This document shows, piece after piece, positions 44,676-53,441 of a DNA stretch of 64,000 nt. Source of the stretch: Gemmatimonas sp. (GTDB lineage Bacteria; Gemmatimonadota; Gemmatimonadetes; Gemmatimonadales; Gemmatimonadaceae); the NCBI GenBank assembly GCA_013822425.1, contig PNKL01000011.1:1-64000 (forward strand), in the 5' to 3' direction. The notes beneath the pieces are model-generated. The model saw nothing but the letters and a program-made list of their open reading frames with translations, was not told where the DNA came from and searched no databases. Position 1 is the first letter of the stretch. Every line of letters begins with the position of its first letter. Both the position numbers and the translations under genes were made by a program.

Positions 44676-45884
44676 CTACCGGATGTCGGCTGGGTCGATC
44701 CCCCGCGTCGCAAAGACGCGGGCGATGGCATCGCCGATCTTGTTGTTCGGCGTGCTCGCACCGGCGGTGAGCCCCACGTTCACTTTGCCCCTCCCCAGCC
44801 ATCCGAGCGTCTCCACCTGGTCGCCCGAGATGGGATCGCGCGCATGGATCGCGTCGCGCGTCGGATCGATGCTCAACGCATCCTCCACGTGATACGTGCG
44901 CACCTTCTCGGCGCAGAGCGCGGCAAGCGACAGCGTGTTGCTCGAGTTGTAGCCGCCGATGACGAGCATCACGTCGGGCGGGCTCTCCAGCATCGCGTTC
45001 ACGGCGTCCTGCCGGTCCTGCGTCGCACTGCAGATGGTGTCGAAGGTCCGGAAGTTCGCCTTCCGGTATTCCTCGCCCTTGGCGGCGGCCATGGCCCGAC
45101 CCACCTCTTCGCCGATCGCGAGCGACTCGCGTGCAAGCATCGTCGTCTGGTTGGCCACGCCGAGGCGCTGCAGGTGCACGTCGGGATCGAAATGCGCGCT
45201 CGCCGCCCGGCCGTACTTGGCCAGGAACGCCTCGCGGTCGCCGCGCCCCGCGACGTACTCCGTCACGTCGTGCGCTTCATCCATGTTGCGCACCACCAGG
45301 TAGGTGCCCCCAGGGAACTTCTCCACCTGCGACGCCGTGGCCCGCGTCTCTTCGTGGTAGTACTTGCCGTGGATGAGCGCCGTAAACCCGTCGCGCGCGT
45401 ACACCTCGACCCGCTTCCACACGTTCAGCACCGACCCGCAGGTCGTGTCCACTACCACGCATCCCTTCGCGCGGAGCGTCTGGAAGTCGGTGATCGTGAC
45501 GCCAAAGGCGGGGAGGATCACCACATCCTCGGCTGCGATGCCGGAATAGTCGAACCCGCCGGGCCCCGGCATGAGAATCTGTATCCCCATCTCCTGCAGG
45601 CGCTGGTTGACGTGCGGGTTGTGGATGATCTCACCCACCAGCAGGACGCGCCGGCCCGGGAACTTGTGGCGGGTCTGGTAGGCATACTCCACGGCCCGCT
45701 CCACGCCATAGCAGAACCCGAACTCCCGGGCGAGTCGCACCGTCACGTCGCCGACCGTGAGCTGATAGTTCCGCGCCCGCAGCAGGTCCACGATCTGGCC
45801 GGAGTAGTCGGCCGACAGCGTCGCCTCGACGTCCTGCTTGAGACCGAAGCCCTTGCGGAAGTAGGTGGTGTCGGGGGCGTTCAT
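44676..45884 (-). CDS. ispH: 4-hydroxy-3-methylbut-2-enyl diphosphate reductase, long form
   Basis: 402 residues, last enzyme of the MEP isoprenoid pathway, yielding IPP and DMAPP. Three Fe-S cysteines are visible in EFGFCYGVERA (~57), VDTTCGSVLNVW (~148) and DTICSATQDRQDA (~287). Other active-site segments are ILPAFGVTI and GGYNSSNTLSLAALC. At ~400 residues with an N-terminal extension it belongs to the cyanobacterial/plant-type subfamily rather than the ~315-residue E. coli type. It is divergent from sthA with 50 bp between starts. Confidence 0.94.
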   Translation of the reverse strand: MNAPDTTYFRKGFGLKQDVEATLSADYSGQIVDLLRARNYQLTVGDVTVRLAREFGFCYGVERAVEYAYQTRHKFPGRRVLLVGEIIHNPHVNQRLQEMGIQILMPGPGGFDYSGIAAEDVVILPAFGVTITDFQTLRAKGCVVVDTTCGSVLNVWKRVEVYARDGFTALIHGKYYHEETRATASQVEKFPGGTYLVVRNMDEAHDVTEYVAGRGDREAFLAKYGRAASAHFDPDVHLQRLGVANQTTMLARESLAIGEEVGRAMAAAKGEEYRKANFRTFDTICSATQDRQDAVNAMLESPPDVMLVIGGYNSSNTLSLAALCAEKVRTYHVEDALSIDPTRDAIHARDPISGDQVETLGWLGRGKVNVGLTAGASTPNNKIGDAIARVFATRGIDPADIR

Positions 45885-45934
45885 GCAGGAAATCTAGTGG
45901 ACACCAACCGGTTCCGGGGGATAGTCTCTAGGGG

Positions 45935-47365
45935 ATGAGCGAGCCCTTCGATCTCGTGGTGGTGGGCGCCGGCCCCGCAGGGGAGAAGGGGGCAGCGCAG
46001 GCCGCCTATTTCGGCAAGAAGGTCTGCCTGATCGAGCGCGCGCCCAAGCCGGGCGGCGCCGCCGTCAACGCCGGATCCATTCCGGCCAACACGCTGCGCG
46101 AGTCGGCCGTCCTGCTTTCCGGGCTCCGGCGAAAGGGCATGTACGGCGTCGAGTTCCACGTACAGTCGGAGCTGTCCGTCGCCGACTTCATGCAGCGCGA
46201 ACGCCAAGTCAAGGAGAACGCCTGGCGTGACATCGAGGAGAACATCGCCCGGCACCAGATCACGTCGGTCCAGGGCACGGCGCGCTTCACCAGCCCGCAG
46301 GCGATCGAGGTCACCCGACATGGGCAGGCGCCACGCAGCATCACGGGCGACATCTTCCTCGTCGCCACCGGCGCGCATCCCTGGCGCCCGTCGCACGTCC
46401 CGTTCGACGGCTCCGTGATTGTTGACAGCGTCGACGTGCCCACGATGCCGTGCATCCCGGCGCGCCTGATCATCGTCGGCGGCGGTACCATCGGCTGCAC
46501 CTACGCCTGCATCTTTGCCGCGTTCGGCGCGCAGGTGACCATCGTGACGTCGCGCGAACGCCTGTTGGCGCAGTTCGACCACGAGGTGGGCCACGCGCTG
46601 CGTCAGGAGATGACCCGAAGACTTGGCGTGCAGGTGCACCTGGGCGTGGACGTCACCCGCATTGATGCGCAGGCCGGGCTGGGGTACGTCACCATTGCCG
46701 ACGGCACGACGTTGGTCGCCGAGTGCGTGCTCTTCTGCGCCGGTCGCGAAGGGGCCACTGAGCAGCTGGGGCTCGAGAACGCCGGGATCGCCACGAATGC
46801 GCGTGGGTTCATCCGCGTGGACGAGCGATACCGCACCAGCACCACCAGCATCTACGCGGCTGGCGACGTCATCGGCTACCCCGGCCGCGCGTCCACCGCC
46901 ATGGAGCAGGCGCGCGTGGCGATGTGCCACGCCTTCGGGCTGCGCTACAAGCAGGCCGTCTCGTCCGTGGTGCCGTACGGCGTCTGGACCATTCCCGAGG
47001 TGGCCAGCGTGGGGATGTCGGAAACGGAGGCGCGGGCCCGCGGCATCGCGTGCGAGATTGGCCGGGCCGAACTGCAGCACAACGCCCGCGGGCAGATTCT
47101 CGGCGAGACGACGGGCTTCGTGAAACTCATCTTCAATCCCGAAGACCAGCAGCTTCTGGGCGCCACGATCTTCGGCGAGGGTGCCTGTGAGATCATTCAC
47201 GTTCCCAGCGCCGTGCTCGCCCATCAGGGCACGCTCGACTACTTCATCCAGGCGGTGTTCAACTATCCGTCGCTGACGGAGGCGTTCAAGTACGCCGCCT
47301 ATGACGGGCTGCAGCGGCTGCAGCGGCGCATCGAGGCCGCCGGCGGATTGGCGAGCGGCATTTAG
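45935..47365 (+). CDS. sthA: Soluble NAD(P) transhydrogenase-like flavoprotein (SthA family)
   Basis: 476-residue two-dinucleotide-binding-domain flavoprotein. The FAD motif is DLVVVGAGPAGEKGAAQA at residue 6, the NAD motif IIVGGGTIGCTYACIFAAFG, followed by IYAAGDVIGYPGRASTAMEQA and a dimerisation domain. In disulfide reductases the region after the FAD motif is GGxCxNxGCxPxK; here it reads PGGAAVNAGSIPANTLRES, so both redox cysteines are absent. That fits a transhydrogenase rather than a dihydrolipoyl or glutathione reductase. It stands alone on the plus strand, with GGGG just before its start codon. Confidence 0.84.
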   Translation: MSEPFDLVVVGAGPAGEKGAAQAAYFGKKVCLIERAPKPGGAAVNAGSIPANTLRESAVLLSGLRRKGMYGVEFHVQSELSVADFMQRERQVKENAWRDIEENIARHQITSVQGTARFTSPQAIEVTRHGQAPRSITGDIFLVATGAHPWRPSHVPFDGSVIVDSVDVPTMPCIPARLIIVGGGTIGCTYACIFAAFGAQVTIVTSRERLLAQFDHEVGHALRQEMTRRLGVQVHLGVDVTRIDAQAGLGYVTIADGTTLVAECVLFCAGREGATEQLGLENAGIATNARGFIRVDERYRTSTTSIYAAGDVIGYPGRASTAMEQARVAMCHAFGLRYKQAVSSVVPYGVWTIPEVASVGMSETEARARGIACEIGRAELQHNARGQILGETTGFVKLIFNPEDQQLLGATIFGEGACEIIHVPSAVLAHQGTLDYFIQAVFNYPSLTEAFKYAAYDGLQRLQRRIEAAGGLASGI

Positions 47366-47372
47366 GGAGCGG

Positions 47373-47792
47373 TCAGTCCGCTTCCACGTACACTGCGATC
47401 TTCTCCCGCACGTCGGCCGGGAGCGGGTACTTCTCCATCGTGTCCTTGTGCACGCAGACCACGGTGAGCGTGCCGGAGGCCCGGTGCGCACGGTCGCCCT
47501 CGCGGTAGACCTCGAAACGCATGGTGAGCGATGTCTCGCCAACGCGCGAGAACCAGGCCTCGATCTCCAGGGGTTCGTCCATGTGCGCGGGGGAGTGAAA
47601 CTCCGCCTGCACCGCCTTGCGCGGCAGCCAGACGCCGCCCGCAATGCGCAGCGTCTCATACGACAGTCCGCAGGTGCGGAACATCTCGTGCTCCGCCACC
47701 TCGAACAGCCGCAGGTACGTGCCGTAGTGGATGATGCCGAGCGGGTCGCAGTCGGACCAGCGGACGCGATCGGTAATGCGAAATCGGGGCAT
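47373..47792 (-). CDS. Acyl-CoA thioesterase, hotdog fold (YbgC/4HBT type)
   Basis: 139 residues. The 4HBT-type start VRWSDCDPLGIIHYGTYLRLFE contains the catalytic Asp and the conserved HY-N/TYL motif. It continues with EFHSPAHMDEPLEIEAWFSRVGETSLTMRFEV and ends TVVCVHKDTMEKYPLP. Length and motifs match single-domain thioesterases, which release CoA from acyl chains. It is convergent with sthA (7 bp between stops). The specific acyl substrate is unknown. Confidence 0.88.
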   Translation of the reverse strand: MPRFRITDRVRWSDCDPLGIIHYGTYLRLFEVAEHEMFRTCGLSYETLRIAGGVWLPRKAVQAEFHSPAHMDEPLEIEAWFSRVGETSLTMRFEVYREGDRAHRASGTLTVVCVHKDTMEKYPLPADVREKIAVYVEAD

Positions 47793-47805
47793 GATGTGGT
47801 TAAGA

Positions 47806-47926
47806 GGAGGGGGTAGAGGCTAAGGGACGGGGGACGAGCGCAGGTACGGGATCGAGCTACGGAGGCTGGTGGTTCTCGTCCCTCATCACCACCCCCCTCG
47901 CCCGTCCCTACGCCTCTACCCCCTCC
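47806..47926. repeat. Inverted repeat of GGGTAGAGG/GGGACGG words
   Basis: Arm 47806-47838 pairs with 47897-47926 almost throughout (GGAGGGGGTAGAGG against CCTCTACCCCCTCC). It lies in the 123-bp gap between the yjjX stop and the thioesterase start on the same strand. It belongs to the same architectural class as the repeats at 17719, 26251, 28877 and 57932. Confidence 0.85.
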
Positions 47927-48473
47927 CCGTTCCGTGTCTGTAAAGGTTCGGTCCAAGCACCGGCGCCAGCGCATACGCCAGCAGTGTCTCATACGCCCCC
48001 TGCCGGTTCACCAGCCCTTCCGTCAGGATTCCCACGGCGCCGGCACCGTGCTTGATGTTCGTCGTCCCGATGAGACGGTCGATGGCGTGCCCCAGTTCCT
48101 CGCCGTCGCGGATCAGTGCGGCGACCGCGTCGGGGAGCGGCATGGAGAGCGAGCCACCGACGTGTGCGGCGTCGTTGCGCGTGGCGACGACGGCCCAAGC
48201 GCAGGTACGCATGCCGTCGGGCGACTCCACCACCCCGCCCTCGATGCCGACGCCGAGGTCCGCGTCGAGGGCGGCGCGGGCCGCACGGGCACGATTGGTC
48301 GCCCCTGCGATCGTCTGCGCGTCGCCCATGGGCTGGTCCGGAACCAGCGAGGCCACGGCGATCCCGTCGACCTGCGTCCGCGGCGCGAGTCGCTGGAAGA
48401 CCGCCCGGACGGCGGCCAGCTTCACGGGATTCGTCGACCCGACGGCGACACGATGGATGTTGGTGAGCGGCAC
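47916..48473 (-). CDS. yjjX: Inosine/xanthosine triphosphatase (YjjX/DUF84)
   Basis: 185 residues from GTG 48473. The family features are VAVGSTNPVKLAAVRAVF, ASLVPDQPMGDAQTIAGATNRARAA, the acidic DADLGVGIEGGV segment, and GHAIDRLIGTTNIKHGAGAVGILTEGLVNRQ. YjjX-type enzymes remove deaminated ITP/XTP from the nucleotide pool. The frame is open upstream to 48764 but lies antisense to the CGNR gene, so the short form was chosen. Its start is 22 bp from the divergent CGNR regulator start. Confidence 0.85.
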   Translation of the reverse strand: MPLTNIHRVAVGSTNPVKLAAVRAVFQRLAPRTQVDGIAVASLVPDQPMGDAQTIAGATNRARAARAALDADLGVGIEGGVVESPDGMRTCAWAVVATRNDAAHVGGSLSMPLPDAVAALIRDGEELGHAIDRLIGTTNIKHGAGAVGILTEGLVNRQGAYETLLAYALAPVLGPNLYRHGTGRG

Positions 48474-48494
48474 GACGTGTAACTTAGGCGCACG

Positions 48495-49133
48495 ATGCCT
48501 CGCGCGAGAACTCCGTTCGCCGCCGGCCGCCTGTGGCTCGACTTCGTCAACACCGACGAGGCGTTGCGCCACGCGCAGAGCGACGCCCTGGTCTCCTTCG
48601 ACGGCTACCTCGCCTGGCTCGAGGAGGCCGCGCTCCTCGACGCCGCGCGTCGTGCCGCACTCCAGCGCCGCGCGTTGGAGCAGCCGGCCAGTGCCAGCGC
48701 CACGCTGCACGAGGCGCGGCGCATCCGCAGTGCGCTGCGTCCGCTGGCCGAACGGGGCGTGCACGCGTCAGAACGGGAACGGCAGGCGGCCGTGCTCGAG
48801 ATCAACCGGGTGCTCGGACGCTCCACCGGCGTGCGGCGCATCGAGCACGACGCGCGCGACGGCTCCTTCAACCGGACCTTCGTGCCGTCGGGCGACGCGT
48901 TCGCGGCCCTTGTCATTCCCGTCGTGGAGAGCGCGGCCGATACGCTCGTCACGGGGGAACTCACCCGCGTCCGGCGCTGCGCCGCCGATCCGCCGTGCCC
49001 GCGCGTCTTTCTCGACACCAGTCGCAACGGGCGGCGCCGCTGGTGCGACATGCGCACCTGCGGCAATCGTGCAAAGGCCGCCCGTCACCGCGTGGCCTCG
49101 CGAACCAAACGGCGGAAACCGCCAGCGGGCTAA
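48495..49133 (+). CDS. CGNR zinc-finger (ABATE domain) regulator
   Basis: 212 residues. The N-terminal ABATE domain (LWLDFVNTDEALRHAQSDAL, then DGYLAWLEEAALLD) is followed by a C-terminal zinc finger with RRCAADPPCPRVFLDTSR and RRWCDMRTCGNRAKAARHR, containing the defining CGNR motif. Proteins of this family bind DNA as stress- or ligand-responsive transcription regulators. The 21-bp gap to the divergent yjjX start leaves little room for two promoters, so the two genes may be controlled together. Its targets are unknown. Confidence 0.87.
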   Translation: MPRARTPFAAGRLWLDFVNTDEALRHAQSDALVSFDGYLAWLEEAALLDAARRAALQRRALEQPASASATLHEARRIRSALRPLAERGVHASERERQAAVLEINRVLGRSTGVRRIEHDARDGSFNRTFVPSGDAFAALVIPVVESAADTLVTGELTRVRRCAADPPCPRVFLDTSRNGRRRWCDMRTCGNRAKAARHRVASRTKRRKPPAG

Positions 49134-49169
49134 TATCCGTTAGACCGACACGGCGCTAAGCCCCCCGTC

Positions 49170-49796
49170 TTACCGACCGTACTTGGGCAGGCGCGCAAGC
49201 AGCACTCGATCTCGGAGTCGATCCGGAAGTCGCTCCACCCATACCCGACGACGAGCGTCCGCTCCCACGACATAGCGCGTCTTCGGACGCGCCGCGTGCA
49301 GTGCATGCACCACCGCGTCACACACGGAGTCGACGGGTATGCCGCGTACCTTCCGCAATCCGGCGAGCATCGCGTCGATCAGCGGACCGTACAGCGACTT
49401 TCCCTTGGCTGGATACCGATCCAGTGCTCGCCGAAACTCTGAGAGCTCTACCGTCTCCAGGACACCGCCGGCCGCAACGCCCGCGTTGTTCACGAGGCCT
49501 TGCAGCCCGGATTCGCCCACCGCTGCCGCCACCACGTTCGCGAGCGCGTGAACGGCATCTCCATCGGTCACGTCCACGATCACCGGTACGAGGTGCCTGC
49601 TCGCCGACGCACGGAGCGTGGCCGCGTCCTCATGCCTCCGTACGCCGGCGATGACGCGCCATCCTTCCCTGTCGAGCCTCAGCGTACATGCCCGTCCTAT
49701 TCCCGAAGATGCTCCGGTAACGACGACTGTTCGCACTCGCTGAGCCTCGCTGAACGATGTCGCAGGGTCTGACCGCAACTCGCCGACTGCAATCAA
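49170..49796 (-). pseudogene. Short-chain dehydrogenase with the catalytic region deleted in frame
   Basis: 208 residues. The first half is a normal SDR: RTVVVTGASSGIGRACTLRLD (Rossmann TGxxxGIG), VIVDVTDGDAVHALA and GLVNNAGVAAGGVLETVELSEFRRALD. A normal SDR would then have the VNV helix, the catalytic Ser strand and YxxxK. Here the sequence jumps to RYPAKGKSLYGPLIDAMLAGLRK and ends with the usual C-terminal helices. About 80-90 residues are missing, but the frame is intact. It should not be catalytically active as an SDR. The first 20 residues may be non-native, since GTG 49736 gives a standard N-terminus. It could be a decaying gene or a binding-only remnant. Confidence 0.72.
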
Positions 49797-49937
49797 TGCT
49801 CGCTCGTTCGCCGCCGGCTCGCCAGTTTGGAAGGGGCGAGGCGCGCTTCGGCCCAGTCCTCTCAGTGGAGCGGCCGCAGTAGAAACCCAATATTTGGACT
49901 CAGCCCAGCGCGCCGTTCCCTGTTCCCCGCCCCCTGC

Positions 49938-50540
49938 TCAGCGCGCAGCGCGGAGATAACCCATGTCCTCGGCGTACGCGCGCAGCTGGCCTTGCAGGAG
50001 GCGACGCCCGCGGAACAGGCGCGACTTCACCGTCCCCTCCGGTACGCCGAGCACGCGCGCGATCTCGGCGTAGCGCAGGCCATGCACGTCGCTCATCACG
50101 AGCGCGCTCCGATACTCCTCCGGCAGCTCGCCGATTGCCCGCACCACATCCTCGTCGATGAACGAATCGTAGAACGTCGCCTCGGGGTTCTCGTCGGCCA
50201 CCGGTTCGAGGCGGTTGAAGCCGTCCTCGGTTTCGGGCATCGGCACTTCACGCGCGTCAATGCGGCGCTTGCGACTCACGAACGCGTGATAGAGGATCGT
50301 GAACATCCAGGCCCGTATGTTCGAGCCGAGCTGGAACTGCCGCCAGCGCTCGAACGCGCGCAGCATCGTGTCGCTGACGAGATCCTCCGCTTCCTCGCGG
50401 ACCTTGGTCAGCTTGAAGGCAAAGCTGTAGAGCGCATCCATCTGCGCCAGAGCTTCCTCGTCGAAGCGCGCCGGCCGCTCATGCCGGGAAGCTGTTCCAA
50501 CTCCGTTGTCGATCGTCGCACTCGCCATCATCGTCGCCAT
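49938..50540 (-). CDS. ECF-type sigma-70 family RNA polymerase sigma factor
   Basis: 200 residues from ATG 50540 (GGGAGAGAAT precedes it; GTG 50552 is also in frame). Region 2 is visible as MDALYSFAFKLTKVREEAEDLVSDTMLRAFERW and region 4 as LPEEYRSALVMSDVHGLRYAEIARVLGVPEGTVKSRLFRGRRLL, with no region 1 or 3, so it is an ECF factor. No anti-sigma gene is adjacent; control may be transcriptional through the strong promoter at 50571-50599. Its regulon is unknown. Confidence 0.92.
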   Translation of the reverse strand: MATMMASATIDNGVGTASRHERPARFDEEALAQMDALYSFAFKLTKVREEAEDLVSDTMLRAFERWRQFQLGSNIRAWMFTILYHAFVSRKRRIDAREVPMPETEDGFNRLEPVADENPEATFYDSFIDEDVVRAIGELPEEYRSALVMSDVHGLRYAEIARVLGVPEGTVKSRLFRGRRLLQGQLRAYAEDMGYLRAAR

Positions 50541-50570
50541 ATTCTCTCCCACACGGGTCAGTTGAGAGAA

Positions 50571-50599
50571 AATCTATGGCAACGAAGCATTCTTGTCAA
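50571..50599 (-). promoter_or_regulatory. Sigma-70 type promoter of the ECF sigma gene
   Basis: On the minus strand, TTGACA (50594-50599) and TAGATT (50571-50576) are separated by exactly 17 bp. The -35 matches the consensus at 6 of 6 positions and the -10 at 4 of 6. Transcription should begin near 50564, leaving a short leader before ATG 50540. It sits in an AT-rich pocket (50570-50660) of otherwise GC-rich DNA. Confidence 0.72.
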
Positions 50600-50667
50600 C
50601 GTTATGTCTAGCTTTTATATATATTTTGCTGGACAAACTGATCCTTAAGGGATGTATTTCGCTAAGT

Positions 50668-53385
50668 CTATTTACCCCTTCGCTTTCCGCGGCCCGCCGG
50701 AGATCCGGGGCGATGCCGTCCCCCGCCGGTGGGCTCGCCACCCCCAGGACCCTTCCACGGTGTGCCTCCAGCCGGCCCGCCATCTCTGCCGCCGCGCCCC
50801 CCGAATCCGCCGCGTCCGCGCGGGCCCTTCCGGTCGAAGTCGCGACCGGCGTTCCGCCCCTGATCCTTGCTCCGTGACCGCTCGTCATCCGTGAACGGAT
50901 CGTCGAGCCGGTCCTGCAGTTCCTCCAGCGTCGCCGCCTTCACCGCCCCGCGCGCGCCGCGCATCACGGTGAACCGCAGCGGCCGGTCGAGCTCAGGCAA
51001 CTCCTCCGCGACCAGCGTGCGGGCGACCTTCTCCGGCAGTCGCAGCCGCGCCACGCCCGTGACGCCGTTGGCCGTCTCCTCGACGTCGTAGTCGATCGTC
51101 ACCGCGCGGTCGCGCACCTCCACCGCCCCCGGCAGCGCCATCAGCCGCTCGCGCTGCACGCGCGGCACGAACTCGTCGGGATCCAACGTCGCCCGCACCG
51201 AACGCCACGCCTGCAGGTCGCGCACGCCGGCGATGGCACGCTCGTACCACACGGTGAGTTCGGCCAGTCCAAGACGAGGCGTCGTGCCGCCGCTCCGCCG
51301 CCAGGCCTCGCGCACCTCCTCGATGCCTTGCCGGTTTCGCTGCACCGACTGATGGTGCGCCTCGCCGCGCGCCATCGCCTCGGCCAGGATTCGCCGCGCC
51401 TCCACCTCGAGGCCGACCGGGAAGTCCTGCACGGGGTCGCGTTCGCGCGACAGCTCGAATCCGAAGAACGTGACGCGGCGCTCGAGTGCGAGCGGCGACT
51501 GCTTGTGCCGGCTGTCGAACGTCAGCGCCGGTGCGTGCGCCGTCGCGTACCGCCGCACGAGGTCCTTCGACAGCTGCGTCCCCTCCACCGCCGCGCGCGG
51601 TACGCCCCACCGGTCGGCGAAGTAGCGCAGCGTTCCCGCAATCGCCCCCCACGTGCCGCAGACGCTGGTCTTCGACACGCGCGCCTCGTCACCCCACGCC
51701 GTCTGCTCGTCGATCACGAGGTCGAACGGCATCACCTGCGCCAGCAGTTCGCGGAACCGCCGGTCCACCTCGGCCGAGGCCTTCGGCATGTGCGTCGGCA
51801 GGTTGAGTCCCGTCGCGCGATAGATGCTCGCCATCGCCAGCGCCGCATCCTCCAGCGCCTTCACCAGCACGCCGCGACGCTCGGCCCACGTTCCCACGCT
51901 GTCGTCGAACAACTGCCGCGGCAGGCCGTACACTTCGCCCAGGAAACCGCATCGCGTGTACGCCTCCGCGTACACGTTGTACGCCGTGAGGTGGTCGCTT
52001 CCCGGGACGATGAGCCCCGACAGGTCGCGGTCCTCGCGCGTCATGCGGTGCAGGCTCTCGATGCTCGCCATTACCGCCACGTACGGCAGCAGGTCGTCGT
52101 CGCAGTGCACGAGCAGCTCGGCCCAGGGCCGGTCCACCGGCATCGCCTCGACCTTCCGCCCGTACAGGGTGAGCTTGCCCTGCTCCACGATGCCGCGCTC
52201 CTCGAGGAACTCGAGTGCGCGACGGTAGCTCAGCTTGTCGAGCGGCACCGGCAGGTCCAGTGCGTCGGCGCGCACGCCGAGTGCCGCGCAGGTGAGCGCC
52301 ACGCGCTCACTGTCGCCGGCCAACTGGAACTCGGGTGCCGTCGGCTGCAGTCCGTCGAACTGGATGTCGCGGTCGCTCAGGATGAAGACGCGCCCACCGG
52401 CGACACGTCCGTGCACGCGCCCCGCCATCTGCAGGATCTCGTTGGCGCCGAGGTGCAGGCGGGTGAGCACGTTCTTGCCGCGCTCCACCAGGTTGGTGAA
52501 GCGCGTGTCGTCAATGACCACCGTGTCGAGCCCCTGCACGTTCAGGGCGCTCTGCCCCGCCGCGGTCATCGCCAGGAGAAACGGCTTGGGCTCCTGCGCT
52601 TCCAGGAACGGGCGGATCACGCGAATCGGCTCGCCGCCGTGGTAGAAGGCGACGTTCATGCGGGGAAAGCGCCCCTGCACCAGGGCTGCTGCCTGCTCGA
52701 CGCCGGCGCGCGTCGGCAGGAAGACGCCCACGCCGCGCTTCTCCCTGGTGACGCGCTGCAGGAACCTGTCATCGAGGAAATCGAGCGGCTGCTTGCGAAT
52801 GACCTCGACGACCGCGGCCTTGGCCGGATCGAACGCGCTGCTCTCGATCACCTCGGCGGCATCGAGATAGCGCGCGTAGAATGCGGGGTCCACGGTGGCC
52901 GACAGCCAGATGTACCGGCACCCGACGCGCTTGCCGAGGGCGAGGCAGAGTTCCAGCTCGGCGGAGGTCTGGTGGATTTCGTCCACGACCAGCGTGTCCT
53001 GCGGCCGGATGTCGCCGTCCTGGAACCAGCGTCGCGCGATGCCGGTGGTGACGATGATGACGTTCCAGGTGGGCGTCTCCGGCGTCGCCTCGCGCTCGCG
53101 ATTGATGACGCCCACGCGCAGGTCGTCGGTGGCGAGCATGATCTGGGCGATCGGCTTGATGCTGAGCGTCTTGCCCGTGCCCGTGCCGGCCACGATGCCG
53201 AAGCCCGGACGGTGACCGGCGCGCTCCCCTTCGGCGGTCAGGCGCGCAGCGAGTGCGCGGAGGCGCTCGCCGTGGCTCTTCCAGAGCACCGTCTCGATGT
53301 CGAGCGTGAAGGCCAGCTCGATCGTCTCGCACGCCGCGCGCGTCGGGGCAATGACGATGATGCGCCCCCCGGTCCCGCTGCGCAC
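50668..53385 (-). CDS. DExH-box helicase (HrpA/HrpB-like) with RGG-rich tail
   Basis: 905 residues. Helicase motifs are GTGTGKTLSIKP (I), LVVDEIHQTSAELE (DEIH, II), YIWLSATVDP (III), and QMAGRVHGRVAGGRV (VI), as in the HrpA/DEAH group. The long C-terminal half lacks a recognised domain and ends in RKGPRGRGGFGGRGGRDGG, a Gly/Arg-rich disordered tail likely to bind RNA. Codons upstream of GTG 53385 remain open for about 20 residues to the stop of the previous gene, so a non-standard earlier start is possible. It lies 56 bp after the small secreted-protein gene, probably co-transcribed with it. Confidence 0.8.
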   Translation of the reverse strand: MRSGTGGRIIVIAPTRAACETIELAFTLDIETVLWKSHGERLRALAARLTAEGERAGHRPGFGIVAGTGTGKTLSIKPIAQIMLATDDLRVGVINREREATPETPTWNVIIVTTGIARRWFQDGDIRPQDTLVVDEIHQTSAELELCLALGKRVGCRYIWLSATVDPAFYARYLDAAEVIESSAFDPAKAAVVEVIRKQPLDFLDDRFLQRVTREKRGVGVFLPTRAGVEQAAALVQGRFPRMNVAFYHGGEPIRVIRPFLEAQEPKPFLLAMTAAGQSALNVQGLDTVVIDDTRFTNLVERGKNVLTRLHLGANEILQMAGRVHGRVAGGRVFILSDRDIQFDGLQPTAPEFQLAGDSERVALTCAALGVRADALDLPVPLDKLSYRRALEFLEERGIVEQGKLTLYGRKVEAMPVDRPWAELLVHCDDDLLPYVAVMASIESLHRMTREDRDLSGLIVPGSDHLTAYNVYAEAYTRCGFLGEVYGLPRQLFDDSVGTWAERRGVLVKALEDAALAMASIYRATGLNLPTHMPKASAEVDRRFRELLAQVMPFDLVIDEQTAWGDEARVSKTSVCGTWGAIAGTLRYFADRWGVPRAAVEGTQLSKDLVRRYATAHAPALTFDSRHKQSPLALERRVTFFGFELSRERDPVQDFPVGLEVEARRILAEAMARGEAHHQSVQRNRQGIEEVREAWRRSGGTTPRLGLAELTVWYERAIAGVRDLQAWRSVRATLDPDEFVPRVQRERLMALPGAVEVRDRAVTIDYDVEETANGVTGVARLRLPEKVARTLVAEELPELDRPLRFTVMRGARGAVKAATLEELQDRLDDPFTDDERSRSKDQGRNAGRDFDRKGPRGRGGFGGRGGRDGGPAGGTPWKGPGGGEPTGGGRHRPGSPAGRGKRRGK

Positions 53386-53441
53386 GAAGTATTCGTGGTC
53401 GCGCGGGAGGTACGGGTCTGTGACGGGGCGCAGGGACTGGC

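Noticed and set aside
45881-47992. 703-codon minus-strand frame opposite sthA and the thioesterase region
   Set aside because: It is antisense to a well-supported flavoprotein and contains no recognised domain. Its upstream part overlaps the real thioesterase and yjjX genes in another frame.
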